Origin: a virus
IMG/VR virus record: IMGVR_UViG_3300009370_000074
Location: 1-37,862 of that record
Length of the DNA: 37,862 nucleotides
Direction: 5' to 3' (one strand)
The notes under the pieces were generated by a model. That model saw only the letters and a program-made list of their open reading frames with translations. It did no database searches and was not told where the DNA came from. This document shows positions 13,900-21,896 of the stretch, one piece after another. Position numbers and translations under genes: made by a program. Every line of letters begins with the position of its first letter. Position 1 is the first letter of the stretch.

Positions 13900-15603
13900 T
13901 CAAAACGGGACATAGTCATCACTCCATCCTGCCCCTTCCGGAATCATTTCCGGTGGTTGCAGGTCCACGATTTCCGGGCACTCATCCTTGAATTCAATTG
14001 CTTCCACTCGTCTCCACTTGCCTTCTTTTTTTGTCGTGATCTGATACGGCGCACGGATGGCATGTCGTCGAATCATATCCAGCGACTCATCGACGGTGTC
14101 CGGCATCGGATGCTGTGACCGACTGTACCACCATGTTGCCGCCTTCTTCTTCGCGAACCCCTTGTGCTCGAAGCAGATCCACTCCCGGCAGACCTGCATT
14201 GAGAGGTTGCCTTCCGCGCCCGTTTCACGGACGTGGTACGTCACCCTCATCGTGGGAGGCGCTGTATCATCGGCACCGCGCTTGATGTGTTTGTCATAGT
14301 CAACCGCCTCCACCTCCCAGGTGATATAGCTCTCTAGCATTTCCAGATCGGCTTCCGCTTCGTGATTTGCTTCACGGCGAGTCTTGTCTTCCGGTTCGAA
14401 ATGACAGTGAGGACAGATTCGCATGTCCGGCGGGATGTCACCTTCACAATTCACGCAGAGTCGTCCTCGCGTGTTTGCTGCCGGGACCGCAGGTCCATCG
14501 GAATCTCGATCTTCGACCATGTAGCCGAAGTCATCACGGTCGGGATCCCCATGCCTCTTACGGTTGCCTCCGAAGTCCAGCAGCAGGCAGTCCTGTTTGC
14601 CTTCGTGGATCCGGAATCCACGACCGACCATCTGCACAAACAACCCCGGTGACATCGTGCTCCGCAGGACGCAGACGGCATCGATGCCGGGAGAATCGAA
14701 TCCAGTGGTGAGGACGTCACAGTTGACCATGTACCGCAGTTCTCCCGTGCCGAATCGATGCAGCATGGAAGACCGCTCCAGTGATCCTGTGTCGCCTGTC
14801 ACGCAGCCGACCTCTTCTCCGGTCAGCTCTTCCATGACCTCCTGCACATGGTAACTGTGCTTTACGCCGCAGCAGAAGATCAGCACCGACCTGCGGTCGG
14901 CAGTGAGTTTGGCGACTTCTTCACAGGCAGCTTCGACGACTCCATCTTCGTTGAAGGCACGCTCCATTTGACCGGCAATGAACTCTCCTCCTCGCACTCC
15001 CACCCGTTTGATGTCCACAGTGGACGTGGGAGTTCGAGTCAGGGGAGACAGGTATCCAGCTTCGGTGAGGGCAGAGACTCGTGCCTCATAACTGATTTTC
15101 GTGAACGTGCGATCCGGTCCGGCGATTGGACCTTCTCCAGTGCGGTACGGTGTCGCCGTAAGCCCGACGATCCGTGCCTCCGGGTAGGCAGCCAGCAGTT
15201 GCTGATACATCGTCTGCGACTGCACGTCATTGCTGATCAGGTGCGCCTCATCGACGATGATCAGGTTCCTGACTCCCATCTTCGCCGGATCACGAAAGAT
15301 GGACTGGATCCCGGCAGCGATCAGCCGATGGTCGGTGTCTCGCGACTTGAGACCGGCAGAATAGTAGCCGACTTCTTCTTCAGCCAGAGCAGAGATCTTC
15401 TCTGCGTTCTGCTGCAGGAGTTCTTTGCGGTGCGCGACCACGAGCACGCGACCGTCCAGTTCGGTCGCACGTTGGCAGAGCATGGCAATCACCCACGACT
15501 TCCCAGCTCCGGTTGGCAGGACAACAAGTGGCCTGCCGGAGGTCCGCATCAGATAGTCCCACGTTTCTTCGACTGCTTCGGTTTGGTAGGTTCGAGGTTG
15601 CAT
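13900..15603 (-). CDS. superfamily 2 DEAH-box helicase with zinc finger
   Basis: 567 residues. Motif I LPTGAGKS at 29-36, motif II DEAH at 118-121, motif III TATPYR at 149-154, and motif VI QMVGRGFR near residue 330 define an SF2 helicase like phage UvsW or type I restriction-type translocases. A CxxC...CPHC zinc site lies near residues 380-395. It likely unwinds branched DNA during replication or recombination. The ATG at 15603 sits just after the zinc-ribbon gene, and the whole block (nuclease, ATPase, DUF669, helicase) forms a recombination module. Confidence 0.85.
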   Translation of the reverse strand: MQPRTYQTEAVEETWDYLMRTSGRPLVVLPTGAGKSWVIAMLCQRATELDGRVLVVAHRKELLQQNAEKISALAEEEVGYYSAGLKSRDTDHRLIAAGIQSIFRDPAKMGVRNLIIVDEAHLISNDVQSQTMYQQLLAAYPEARIVGLTATPYRTGEGPIAGPDRTFTKISYEARVSALTEAGYLSPLTRTPTSTVDIKRVGVRGGEFIAGQMERAFNEDGVVEAACEEVAKLTADRRSVLIFCCGVKHSYHVQEVMEELTGEEVGCVTGDTGSLERSSMLHRFGTGELRYMVNCDVLTTGFDSPGIDAVCVLRSTMSPGLFVQMVGRGFRIHEGKQDCLLLDFGGNRKRHGDPDRDDFGYMVEDRDSDGPAVPAANTRGRLCVNCEGDIPPDMRICPHCHFEPEDKTRREANHEAEADLEMLESYITWEVEAVDYDKHIKRGADDTAPPTMRVTYHVRETGAEGNLSMQVCREWICFEHKGFAKKKAATWWYSRSQHPMPDTVDESLDMIRRHAIRAPYQITTKKEGKWRRVEAIEFKDECPEIVDLQPPEMIPEGAGWSDDYVPF

Positions 15604-15606
15604 CGT

Positions 15607-15864
15607 TTACCATTCTCCTGCGTTGAATTGTCCACCGTGATATCCAATCGCGGTTTCATATGTTGAGCGTCCTGCGGACTTGCCTGGACTGCCAGTTGGC
15701 TGACAGTCCAGGCAAATGTTCATCACCGCAGCGTCAACGACCCGAATCGGTTCGCCGCATTTGGGGCAGTAGTCCCGTTTTAGATCCGATCCCTCAATCT
15801 TCGAACCGGGATGCCCCCAGACGTCAAAGGCAAACTTTCCATAATCCTTGGGGAAGTCTTCCAT
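15607..15864 (-). CDS. zinc-ribbon protein, 85 aa
   Basis: Two Cys pairs, CPKC at residues 33-36 and CLDC at about 51-54, form a zinc ribbon, followed by a Gly/Ser-rich tail. Small zinc-ribbon proteins of phages bind nucleic acid or support replication proteins, but the target here is unknown. The gene lies between the 101-aa gene and the helicase. A hairpin-forming inverted repeat lies inside its coding sequence and covers the codons just after the second Cys pair. Confidence 0.65.
   Translation of the reverse strand: MEDFPKDYGKFAFDVWGHPGSKIEGSDLKRDYCPKCGEPIRVVDAAVMNICLDCQPTGSPGKSAGRSTYETAIGYHGGQFNAGEW
15680..15715. repeat. 12-bp perfect inverted repeat within the zinc-ribbon gene
   Basis: TTGCCTGGACTG at 15680-15691 and its reverse complement at 15704-15715 are separated by 12 bases. 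No T run follows on either strand. It could form a stable mRNA hairpin or be a protein site. Confidence 0.75.
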
Positions 15865-15875
15865 TGATGTTCACC

Positions 15876-16181
15876 TCATCCCATGTGCCAGGTGACGCGC
15901 ACGGTCTCAAAAAAGTTGTCTCCAGCTGGGGTCACCTGGCACTGCAGGATGTAATCCCGAAGGACCGTGGTGTCGATTGCCTCGAAGGCTTCAGGGGAAA
16001 GGTAAAACGTCGCAGTCGCATCAAAGTCATCTTCGGCATATTCGAGTTCACCTGTGATTTCGCACCCAAACCGAACACTAAGGCAGGCACCAAGGACAAT
16101 CACGGCTTTATGATGCGCATTTGTCCAGCCCATGAGGGTGGAGGTTTGTTCCGGAGTCATCATTTCGTTTGGTTCGCACAT
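15876..16181 (-). CDS. hypothetical phage protein, 101 aa
   Basis: An alpha/beta-like protein. The N-terminus starts Met-Cys-Glu-Pro, an AVIVLGACLSV stretch lies near residues 26-36, and the acidic middle (ELEYAEDDFD) is followed by strand-rich sequence. No family recognised. Part of the recombination and replication run, with the zinc-ribbon gene 12 bases downstream. Confidence 0.6.
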   Translation of the reverse strand: MCEPNEMMTPEQTSTLMGWTNAHHKAVIVLGACLSVRFGCEITGELEYAEDDFDATATFYLSPEAFEAIDTTVLRDYILQCQVTPAGDNFFETVRVTWHMG

Positions 16182-16218
16182 CGTTTATCCTCTTTCGTTG
16201 TTGAACGGCGATTGGGTT

Positions 16219-16251
16219 GTCGTGCCGGACAGAAAGCCCATCCGGCACGAC
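16219..16251. terminator. 11-bp hairpin between genes
   Basis: GTCGTGCCGGA at 16219-16229 and its reverse complement at 16241-16251 enclose an 11-base loop, between the genes ending at 16265 and starting at 16181. There is no T run, so it may be an mRNA-stabilising or Rho-type element rather than an intrinsic terminator. Confidence 0.5.
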
Positions 16252-16264
16252 TTAACGACAGGTC

Positions 16265-16705
16265 TCACACTTTTGGAGAACTGACTGGTTCCGCCACAGT
16301 TTCTTCACTGATGATCTGGGATTCAATAATCTCCAGCATCCGTGCAGACGCTACAGCTTCTTCAGTACGACCATGAGCATGCGACAGCCTGATAGCAGAC
16401 TTCAACTCACCTCGTACTCGTTTCAGTCGGCGCAGAGCAATGATGCCGATGTCACTACTCTCAAGTGTGCTGACCGTCTTCCATTGTTTTCCTACAGTTT
16501 CAATCAGTTCTTCTGATCGAAGATAGGAAACCGCGTTGCTGACTTCCGTTCCGAGAAACGACTTGATCAGCAACTCATAACCAACCTGGTGACCGAAATG
16601 TTGTCCGGCCAGGGTCATCAGCGATTCGATGCTGCCATCGCCAGTGCTGACAGACTGGAGAACTCCATCTCGGAAGTTCTTTCGAACACGACGCATTGAC
16701 GCCAT
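16265..16705 (-). CDS. hypothetical protein, 146 aa, possibly winged-helix
   Basis: Basic N-terminus (RRVRKNFRDG), then helices with an HTH-like spacing (SNAVSYLRSEELIETVGKQW at about residues 55-74, with a possible wing after it), and a long C-terminal helix. This could be a DNA-binding protein, but the match is weak. It follows the 249-aa HTH gene by one base (16705/16707), so the two are co-transcribed. Confidence 0.55.
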   Translation of the reverse strand: MASMRRVRKNFRDGVLQSVSTGDGSIESLMTLAGQHFGHQVGYELLIKSFLGTEVSNAVSYLRSEELIETVGKQWKTVSTLESSDIGIIALRRLKRVRGELKSAIRLSHAHGRTEEAVASARMLEIIESQIISEETVAEPVSSPKV

Positions 16706-16706
16706 G

Positions 16707-17456
16707 TCATTCTCCTGTGAAGGTTGGGTGAAATGCCTGCAGTCGCTCCATTTGCTCCTGCCAGGCTTTGTCGGCCAACGCGACCTTCTCGCACGTTGAC
16801 TTCGCGCGAAGACTGTTCATCTTCGCGTTGTCCAAAAACTTCGCTGCTGACTTTACGCGAGCCATGTGCATTTCCAGATCGATTGCGAATGAACTTCGCT
16901 GCTCATCCGGAAACAGAATCTGGTTGAGCTTCTCGTTCTGTTTGGTGACGGACTCTTTGATCACGCCAGCTTCAATCGCTGCTTCCGCTGCCCACTCTGC
17001 CTTCGCAAGCCGAGTCGCTGCCGCTGGTTCGTGATTTAGGTCAATGTAATGTTGGAGGTATGGCTCAAAGGCTTCGGCATCATCGCCTTCAATGTTGGCA
17101 ACCCTGGACTTGTCGCGACCTTCATATCGCACCGTAACAGACGGTGCAAATTCAGACACTACCCGGTTAACCGCTGGTCGCAATTTGGCGCTGCTCCCGA
17201 CTTCGCTTGAATCTGGTGCCACCCATGACCCGACACGTGTCGGGTCATCCGTTGCTGCAGCGACTCCGGCAAAATCCAGTTGTTGATTTACCCATTTGAG
17301 AGTAAACCCTAAACGGTCAGCAACCTCTTCCATCTTGCGGCAGATGCAATACCGAGCGACTGCTTGTGCAATCTCCATTCGGTGTCGTTTTTGCAGCCTG
17401 GACCAATCCTTCTCGATTTCTTCCCATGTCATTTTTCTCATCTCAAAACCTTTCAT
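16707..17456 (-). CDS. HTH protein, ParB-like DNA-binding segment, 249 aa
   Basis: Residues 25-60 hold a helix-turn-helix candidate (VARYCICRKMEEVADRLGFT, then LKWVNQQLD) of the type seen in ParB/KorB-like proteins. The C-terminal half is helical and charged. The coding sequence contains a 24-bp perfect palindrome at residues 70-77. The ATG at 17456 is the longest form; an internal ATG at 17441 has AAAGG upstream and is also possible. A terminator lies upstream, so this gene may start its own transcript. Confidence 0.55.
   Translation of the reverse strand: MKGFEMRKMTWEEIEKDWSRLQKRHRMEIAQAVARYCICRKMEEVADRLGFTLKWVNQQLDFAGVAAATDDPTRVGSWVAPDSSEVGSSAKLRPAVNRVVSEFAPSVTVRYEGRDKSRVANIEGDDAEAFEPYLQHYIDLNHEPAAATRLAKAEWAAEAAIEAGVIKESVTKQNEKLNQILFPDEQRSSFAIDLEMHMARVKSAAKFLDNAKMNSLRAKSTCEKVALADKAWQEQMERLQAFHPTFTGE
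17225..17248. promoter_or_regulatory. 24-bp perfect palindrome inside the HTH gene
   Basis: ATGACCCGACAC is followed directly by its reverse complement, centred on CACGTG, the same core as in chromosomal parS sites, although the flanks differ. Such length without a spacer suggests a symmetric protein-binding site. Confidence 0.7.
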
Positions 17457-17470
17457 ACCTGCTCAAAGTC

Positions 17471-17508
17471 AAAAAAACGCCCCCTGCCCACTGCCGGGCA
17501 GGGAGCGG
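17471..17508 (-). terminator. Rho-independent terminator after the DUF669 gene
   Basis: On the minus strand a GC-rich stem (CCCTGCCC against GGGCAGGG) with a short loop is followed by seven T. It follows the DUF669 gene (stop at 17556) and precedes the HTH gene start (17456). Confidence 0.85.
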
Positions 17509-17555
17509 CATTTGACCGCTGGACACAACGGTCAGGCAATCCGTGCCGATGCTTC

Positions 17556-18002
17556 CTACCAGGGTGTCTCACTCGTGTCGGCAGGGGGATTCACAATCCC
17601 CTCTGCGGCAGAACGATATCCCTTCATATCGTTGGTCAGCCCACCGGTGTCCTTACGCTTACTGATTGCCACAGTCGCGATCAGCGGCTTGTTGTGGAGT
17701 TCGGAGGTGTCGTTCGGACGTGGCACGGAGACAGCCAGACAGAGATCGGCAAACTGTGATTTGCCGATTGCCTGCGCTTTCTCACTCGTATGCTGGAAGG
17801 TCAACTGGTCCCACAGTTTCCGATTCTGGTGCGGACCGTCCAGCACCTTGAATTCCAGCCAGATGTAGGATCCGGTTCCCGCGCGGTTGTTGCGGAGTTC
17901 CGAATCCATGATGGCGACTTTGTAGTCCCCGGCGGGGATCGGTTCGAAGTTCGAATCAACGTGTTCGACTTTTTCGGCGTCGAAGCCGGACAGATTACCC
18001 AT
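17556..18002 (-). CDS. DUF669-type phage protein, single-strand DNA-binding role
   Basis: The ATG at 18002 overlaps the end of the ATPase gene by eight bases. A longer frame to 18200 has no support. 148 residues match the DUF669 pattern: an N-terminal segment GNLSGFDAEKVE, the core PAGDYKVAIMDSE, then YIWLEFKVLDGP. DUF669 genes sit beside Sak4-type recombinases in phages and are thought to act as single-strand binding or annealing partners. Here the neighbour is exactly such an ATPase, so the two likely form one recombination pair. Confidence 0.75.
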   Translation of the reverse strand: MGNLSGFDAEKVEHVDSNFEPIPAGDYKVAIMDSELRNNRAGTGSYIWLEFKVLDGPHQNRKLWDQLTFQHTSEKAQAIGKSQFADLCLAVSVPRPNDTSELHNKPLIATVAISKRKDTGGLTNDMKGYRSAAEGIVNPPADTSETPW

Positions 18003-18780
18003 TGCTCTTTGGTCCTTTCTTTGGTTTTGCGGTCGTGGTTTGGCGTGCATCAAGCGCCTGCTGATATACCTCCCAGTCACAGGCGATTTCAGGTGGGAGA
18101 GAAAGGCGTGATTTGGCAAGCACGCCGGGAGATTCCTGCGTTCGGATGTACCGTTCGCTCTCACCGAAGGCGATGGTGCGTTCTTTGTTGAACCCCACAT
18201 CCTCGGTCTTCGTATACACCCGGTAGTTCAGGTGCAGGACTTCGTCGCACCACTCCTGCCACAGGAGGGAAGCCAGATGGTGCAACGCTGGCTGGTAGCG
18301 GTCGTACGAGTCCCCGCCAGGCGGGTCGTAGCGTTTGACGTCGGCGTGGCAGAGTGCGATCACGCCGCAGTTGCGTACGCGCATCACATACTCCAGACCC
18401 TTGATCGCCTTTTCCCACTTCGCCAGTGCCTGCTTGTATCCACCGCCGAACGGGACGTCAGCGATAGATTCGTGGCTGTCACCGCAGACCTCATCGTGGA
18501 TCAGTTTCTCCATCCAGTCGAGCGTGTCGATGACCAGCCAGTCGAGCACCTTAGGTTCCGATCCGTCTTTGGCTGCCAGTGCCATCAGGATCGTGTTCAG
18601 TTCATGGATCGCGGTGATGCGCTCCGTGCTCACGCAGTCAATGTCGTTCAGCCCATCCTCAAAATTCAGGATGACATGATTTGGTGCTTTCGAGGCGAAG
18701 GTCGATTTCCCAGATCCGTGAGGACCGTAGAGCATGATCCGCCGTGGCGCGATCTTCTTTCCTTTGTTCAGCTTCAGCAT
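17995..18780 (-). CDS. Sak4-like RecA-fold ATPase (AAA_24)
   Basis: 261 residues with Walker A GPHGSGKS at 19-26, Walker B WLVIDTLDW at 81-89, and downstream segments (HLASLLWQEWCDEV) typical of the phage AAA_24 family. Sak4 proteins are short RecA-like ssDNA annealing or strand-exchange factors that work with a DUF669 protein. The DUF669 gene directly downstream and the RecU-like nuclease upstream support this role in replication-coupled recombination. The ATG at 18780 lies 15 bases from the nuclease stop. Confidence 0.75.
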   Translation of the reverse strand: MLKLNKGKKIAPRRIMLYGPHGSGKSTFASKAPNHVILNFEDGLNDIDCVSTERITAIHELNTILMALAAKDGSEPKVLDWLVIDTLDWMEKLIHDEVCGDSHESIADVPFGGGYKQALAKWEKAIKGLEYVMRVRNCGVIALCHADVKRYDPPGGDSYDRYQPALHHLASLLWQEWCDEVLHLNYRVYTKTEDVGFNKERTIAFGESERYIRTQESPGVLAKSRLSLPPEIACDWEVYQQALDARQTTTAKPKKGPKSNG

Positions 18781-18794
18781 TTGAGTTTCCTTGT

Positions 18795-19307
18795 TCAGTC
18801 GTTGAGTAAAGTTTGCAGTAACATCGGTTTTTTACCTGCCCATGACACCCCCCTTCCATAACAGGCACAGTCTTCACGAGTGATGCGACGAACTTCCGCC
18901 GCTTTGAAATCGTGCCAGAATTTCATCGAGTGACAAACCGGGAACCAGTAGGTCGCTGCCGGTTCTGATTTCGTTTTCAGCGACCGTGGATTCCAATGAA
19001 TCAGGAATGCACACTGAGCACCGAATCGGCTGCGTTGCAGCATGTGCCGGAGCTGCCGCTCTTTACGGTCGCGGTACGGTGACAGATCGAACGATGCCTG
19101 GGAGCAGACCTTGCAATCGAAGATGTACTGTCGCGGACTTCCGGTCAGGATTCCCTCGAAGTCAGGAAGTGACTTAACGACCACGATGCCTCGGTCGCCA
19201 CCAGTGTGAATTGCCTGCACTCCGTAGCGTCCAACAGACCCACTGTCACCCAGTGCTCTGGCCCATCGCGCAATCACATCTTCGAACTGCTTTCCGGTGA
19301 ACTGCAT
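18795..19307 (-). CDS. RecU-like Holliday-junction resolvase or PD-(D/E)XK nuclease
   Basis: 170 residues. A PD-(D/E)XK-type active site is suggested by PDFEG at 48-52 and FDCK at 63-66, preceded by the N-terminal helix QFEDVIARW. The family cleaves branched DNA or acts as a structure-specific nuclease. It could resolve replication or recombination intermediates before packaging. It lies between the 119-aa gene and the Sak4-like ATPase. Other PD-(D/E)XK nucleases cannot be excluded. Confidence 0.65.
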   Translation of the reverse strand: MQFTGKQFEDVIARWARALGDSGSVGRYGVQAIHTGGDRGIVVVKSLPDFEGILTGSPRQYIFDCKVCSQASFDLSPYRDRKERQLRHMLQRSRFGAQCAFLIHWNPRSLKTKSEPAATYWFPVCHSMKFWHDFKAAEVRRITREDCACYGRGVSWAGKKPMLLQTLLND

Positions 19308-19316
19308 CGCGTGCTT

Positions 19317-19676
19317 TCAGCCGTCGTTCTTGTGTTCCATCAGCAAGACGTGCCCCCCGTCATCGCACTTATGGATCCGCTTGCAACGGAATCCAATCTC
19401 TCGCAGGATGTCTTCCCGGTGTCGCTCTGATTCAACAAGCACCATCTGCAGGGCATGACCTTTGTCCAGGGAGCCTCGCAGATGCTCCATGAGGATGTAC
19501 CAGACCATCTGGGAACTGTGCGGCGTATTGGTTGGCTGAATGTCCACGTCCAGAATCTGAACTGTGGATTCCTCGTGCCGATAGGAGATGTCTCCCAATT
19601 CTTTGTCCAGATCCGGGTCATGTGCAAAGATGCGCCCATGCCCACGTTCATCGATTCTCTGTACGATCTGCATCAT
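19317..19676 (-). CDS. hypothetical protein, 119 aa
   Basis: The start is the ATG at 19676, with GGAGG upstream. The frame is open further, to 19811, but that would overlap the csrA-like gene heavily. The protein begins MMQIVQRIDE, has an acidic central region, and a C-terminal part with several His and Cys (CKRIHKCDDGGH) that may bind metal. No family recognised. It overlaps the end of the CsrA-like gene by 29 bases, so translation is probably coupled. Confidence 0.6.
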   Translation of the reverse strand: MMQIVQRIDERGHGRIFAHDPDLDKELGDISYRHEESTVQILDVDIQPTNTPHSSQMVWYILMEHLRGSLDKGHALQMVLVESERHREDILREIGFRCKRIHKCDDGGHVLLMEHKNDG

Positions 19677-19854
19677 TGTTTCCTCCGTTAGGCTCAACCA
19701 GTTCTTCTCGCAGGATCCGCACGTCATCCGGGGCTTCAATGCCGAGTCTGACGTTTCCTGTGTTATTGACTTTGACGACCACGATCCGAATGTTGAACCC
19801 CTGGTCGTCACCGATCAATATCGCCTGGTCAATATGTCGTCCCAAAATCAACAT
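19648..19854 (-). CDS. csrA: CsrA-like RNA-binding translational regulator (copy 2)
   Basis: 68 residues with the CsrA pattern: MLILGRH first strand, ILIGDD at 12-17, VRLGIEAPDDVRILREEL at 35-52 with the conserved Arg49, then a polar tail. It is more canonical than copy 1. I placed the start at the ATG at 19854, matching the family's MLxL start, with AAGGGA upstream; an ATG at 19860 is also possible. It should bind GGA-containing leaders. Its leader has a long hairpin and a T run (19869-19947). Confidence 0.82.
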   Translation of the reverse strand: MLILGRHIDQAILIGDDQGFNIRIVVVKVNNTGNVRLGIEAPDDVRILREELVEPNGGNNDADRTENR

Positions 19855-19868
19855 AAGCATTCCCTTGC

Positions 19869-19947
19869 AAAAAAAAGTCGGCGGCAGATGCCTGCCAGCA
19901 AACTTTCTGAAGGAACCGTTCCGTCAGTTATCATCTCTGCCGCCGAC
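19869..19947 (-). promoter_or_regulatory. terminator-like long hairpin in the leader of csrA copy 2
   Basis: A 12-bp perfect stem (19936-19947 with 19877-19888) encloses a 47-base loop and is followed on the minus strand by eight T (19876-19869), just before AAGGGA. The loop holds GGAACCGTTCC at 19912-19922. It could end the XRE transcript, act as an attenuator, or be a CsrA-responsive leader. Confidence 0.6.
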
Positions 19948-19980
19948 GCGAGCAACGGTAACGGATCCGGGACGGATCCG

Positions 19981-20181
19981 TCAAGGCAGGAAATCGGAAA
20001 CTTCGCGTTTCAGCACGCGCGCAACGAGAGCCAGTGACAGCGCAGACGGCATATAGCTGCCAGACAAGATCCGGGAAATCTGCATGGGAGTTTCCCCGGA
20101 CTGCCTGGCAAGCTCTGCCTGCGTGATGGGATGCAGTCGCATCGCCTTACGGATGCGATTTGCCATTTCTTCGTGTTTCAC
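19981..20181 (-). CDS. XRE-family helix-turn-helix regulator, 66 aa
   Basis: The HTH is clear: TQAELARQSGETPMQISRIL at residues 19-38 with a following short helix, the Cro/C1/XRE pattern. The start is a GTG at 20181 that overlaps the stop of the long tail gene (TAGTG). An ATG five codons in is possible. It likely binds operators near 19960-19980, where the 8-bp unit CGGATCCG occurs twice, and could control the switch between the structural and regulatory halves. It ends just before that region. Confidence 0.75.
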   Translation of the reverse strand: MKHEEMANRIRKAMRLHPITQAELARQSGETPMQISRILSGSYMPSALSLALVARVLKREVSDFLP

Positions 20182-21896
20182 TATTCAGTCCCCAGCAATT
20201 CAGGCAGGTCAAAGCTGGCAGCATCCGGGACAACAATTGACACTTTCCCACCCGCGGAAGCCGCGGTCCCGAACACGGTAGTGGAAGTCGCGTCTGATCG
20301 CCAAACATTGTAAGTCGCTCCGCGAATCATGTTTGTAAACTGGACCTCGCCGCTTGAATCAGACGACAGTGTCCTGACAGCCGTGTCCAGAGCTTCTCCA
20401 GCAACTCCAGGCCCCGCTGTCAGCTGAATACTAATGTCAACGGCTGCTTCTAAAGCATAATTCTCATCGCGAACAATAAGCACTCCCGTCGAGGTGTCGC
20501 TGCCACTGCTTGCGGTGATCGCACTCTGCGCGAGGTCTTTGTTGACCGTTGCGTCGCCCGTGACGACGATGGTTCCGGTTTCAGACGTATAACCTGTTTT
20601 GGTTATAGAGTAGCTGTACGTCGCATCATCCAGACCAAAGACGGCGTCGCCGCTTGCGTCTGTGTTTGCCAGGAATGTGTTGATTCCTTCCGTCAGCCGC
20701 ACCTTGGCGTTTTCCAGATTGGCTGGCGTGGCGGCCGTGTCTTTGACGTTCACCGTGATGGTCCGTGCGCCAGATCCCGCGATGTTGGTGATACTGTCGT
20801 CGATGTCCTGGATTGTTTGCAGCGTGACGGCCGAGGCGGCGTCCCCATTATCAAAGAGCTGATCCCAGTTTCCGGCTATGCGGCCGCTGGACGATTCTGC
20901 GATGTTCGTGGAAAGAATTTGTGTCAGATTTGCGTCAATCGTTCCCGTCACTGTTGCCTGATCCACGGCATTGCAGGTCTTTGTCGTCGTCGTGTCGAGG
21001 TCATAGAACTGGCTGATATTGTCGGCAAGGTTCGACGCTGAGGTTTCTGTGAGTGGGCTTCCCATCACTTCGGTCAGATTTGCATTTAGCTGACCGGTGA
21101 CAACTGCGGTTCCGATATCCGATAACAATTTCGTGCTCGCCTGGTCATTATTGTCATACAGCGTCGACCAGTTCGCGGCAGCGCGGCCGGAACTTGTCTG
21201 AGTGATGGACGTGCCCAACACCTGCACGAGATTGCAATCCACGGTCGACGATACCGTCGCTGTTCCTAGGTCGTCCTGAACTTTCGTTGAGGCCGCGTCA
21301 TTGTTGTCAAACAGAACTGAAAAATTACTGGCCAGCCTGGAGGCCGTGGTTTCTGTGAGTTGGCTTCCCTTAATACTGGTGAGATTTGCTGAGATCTCGC
21401 CACTGACAGTCGCTGTTCCGACATCACTCACGACGATTGACGAGCCAGAATTTCCATTGTCCCAGAAGGAATCCCAGTTTCCGGCTATGCGGCCCGAGGC
21501 CGATTCTGCGATGGCCGTGGACAGAATGGATGTCAGATTTGCATCAACGGTGCCGCTCACGCTCGCAACTCGATTCTGAATGCTGAAATGTGCGAGCGTC
21601 GCGTTGACAGTCTGGCTGTCGATTGTTGCGCCCGAGAGAACGACCGTGTAATTGCTTCCCGTCGCGTAGAATGCGTCAGCACTCAAATCAATCGTGACGG
21701 CATGAACGCCTGTCAGGCCGTCAAAGTCTTCCGTGTCAGTGACGCCGGCCGTCGTCTGCGTGGCGCCGTTGTCTTTGTAAACACGCACCTCACCATTGCC
21801 TGATCGCGTAACGCTGGCCCCGTCCTGATCGGCCGAATCCCACATAAAATGCAGCGTGGAGTCTTCAGCAAAGTCGCCCAAATATGCAGCCGTCAT
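20181..21896 (-). CDS. distal tail or fibre protein with five 51-residue repeats
   Basis: 571 residues. The N-terminal 110 residues look like a beta-rich virion-attachment part. Residues 115-355 are five repeats of about 51 residues, each with a Gly-Thr/Glu...Asn-Leu-Thr start and an SGRxAxNW-like core followed by DN. The C-terminal part (from about 385) has an Ig- or carboxypeptidase-regulatory-like beta fold. Such tandem repeats are typical of receptor-binding fibres. It is the last gene of the tail module. Host binding is inferred, not shown. Confidence 0.7.
   Translation of the reverse strand: MTAAYLGDFAEDSTLHFMWDSADQDGASVTRSGNGEVRVYKDNGATQTTAGVTDTEDFDGLTGVHAVTIDLSADAFYATGSNYTVVLSGATIDSQTVNATLAHFSIQNRVASVSGTVDANLTSILSTAIAESASGRIAGNWDSFWDNGNSGSSIVVSDVGTATVSGEISANLTSIKGSQLTETTASRLASNFSVLFDNNDAASTKVQDDLGTATVSSTVDCNLVQVLGTSITQTSSGRAAANWSTLYDNNDQASTKLLSDIGTAVVTGQLNANLTEVMGSPLTETSASNLADNISQFYDLDTTTTKTCNAVDQATVTGTIDANLTQILSTNIAESSSGRIAGNWDQLFDNGDAASAVTLQTIQDIDDSITNIAGSGARTITVNVKDTAATPANLENAKVRLTEGINTFLANTDASGDAVFGLDDATYSYSITKTGYTSETGTIVVTGDATVNKDLAQSAITASSGSDTSTGVLIVRDENYALEAAVDISIQLTAGPGVAGEALDTAVRTLSSDSSGEVQFTNMIRGATYNVWRSDATSTTVFGTAASAGGKVSIVVPDAASFDLPELLGTE
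20832..21554. repeat. five in-frame repeats of about 153 bp coding for fibre repeats
   Basis: The repeats are clear at protein level and partly at DNA level: copies near 20875-20950 and 21475-21555 share long near-identical stretches, which suggests recent duplication or recombination between repeats. Confidence 0.65.
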
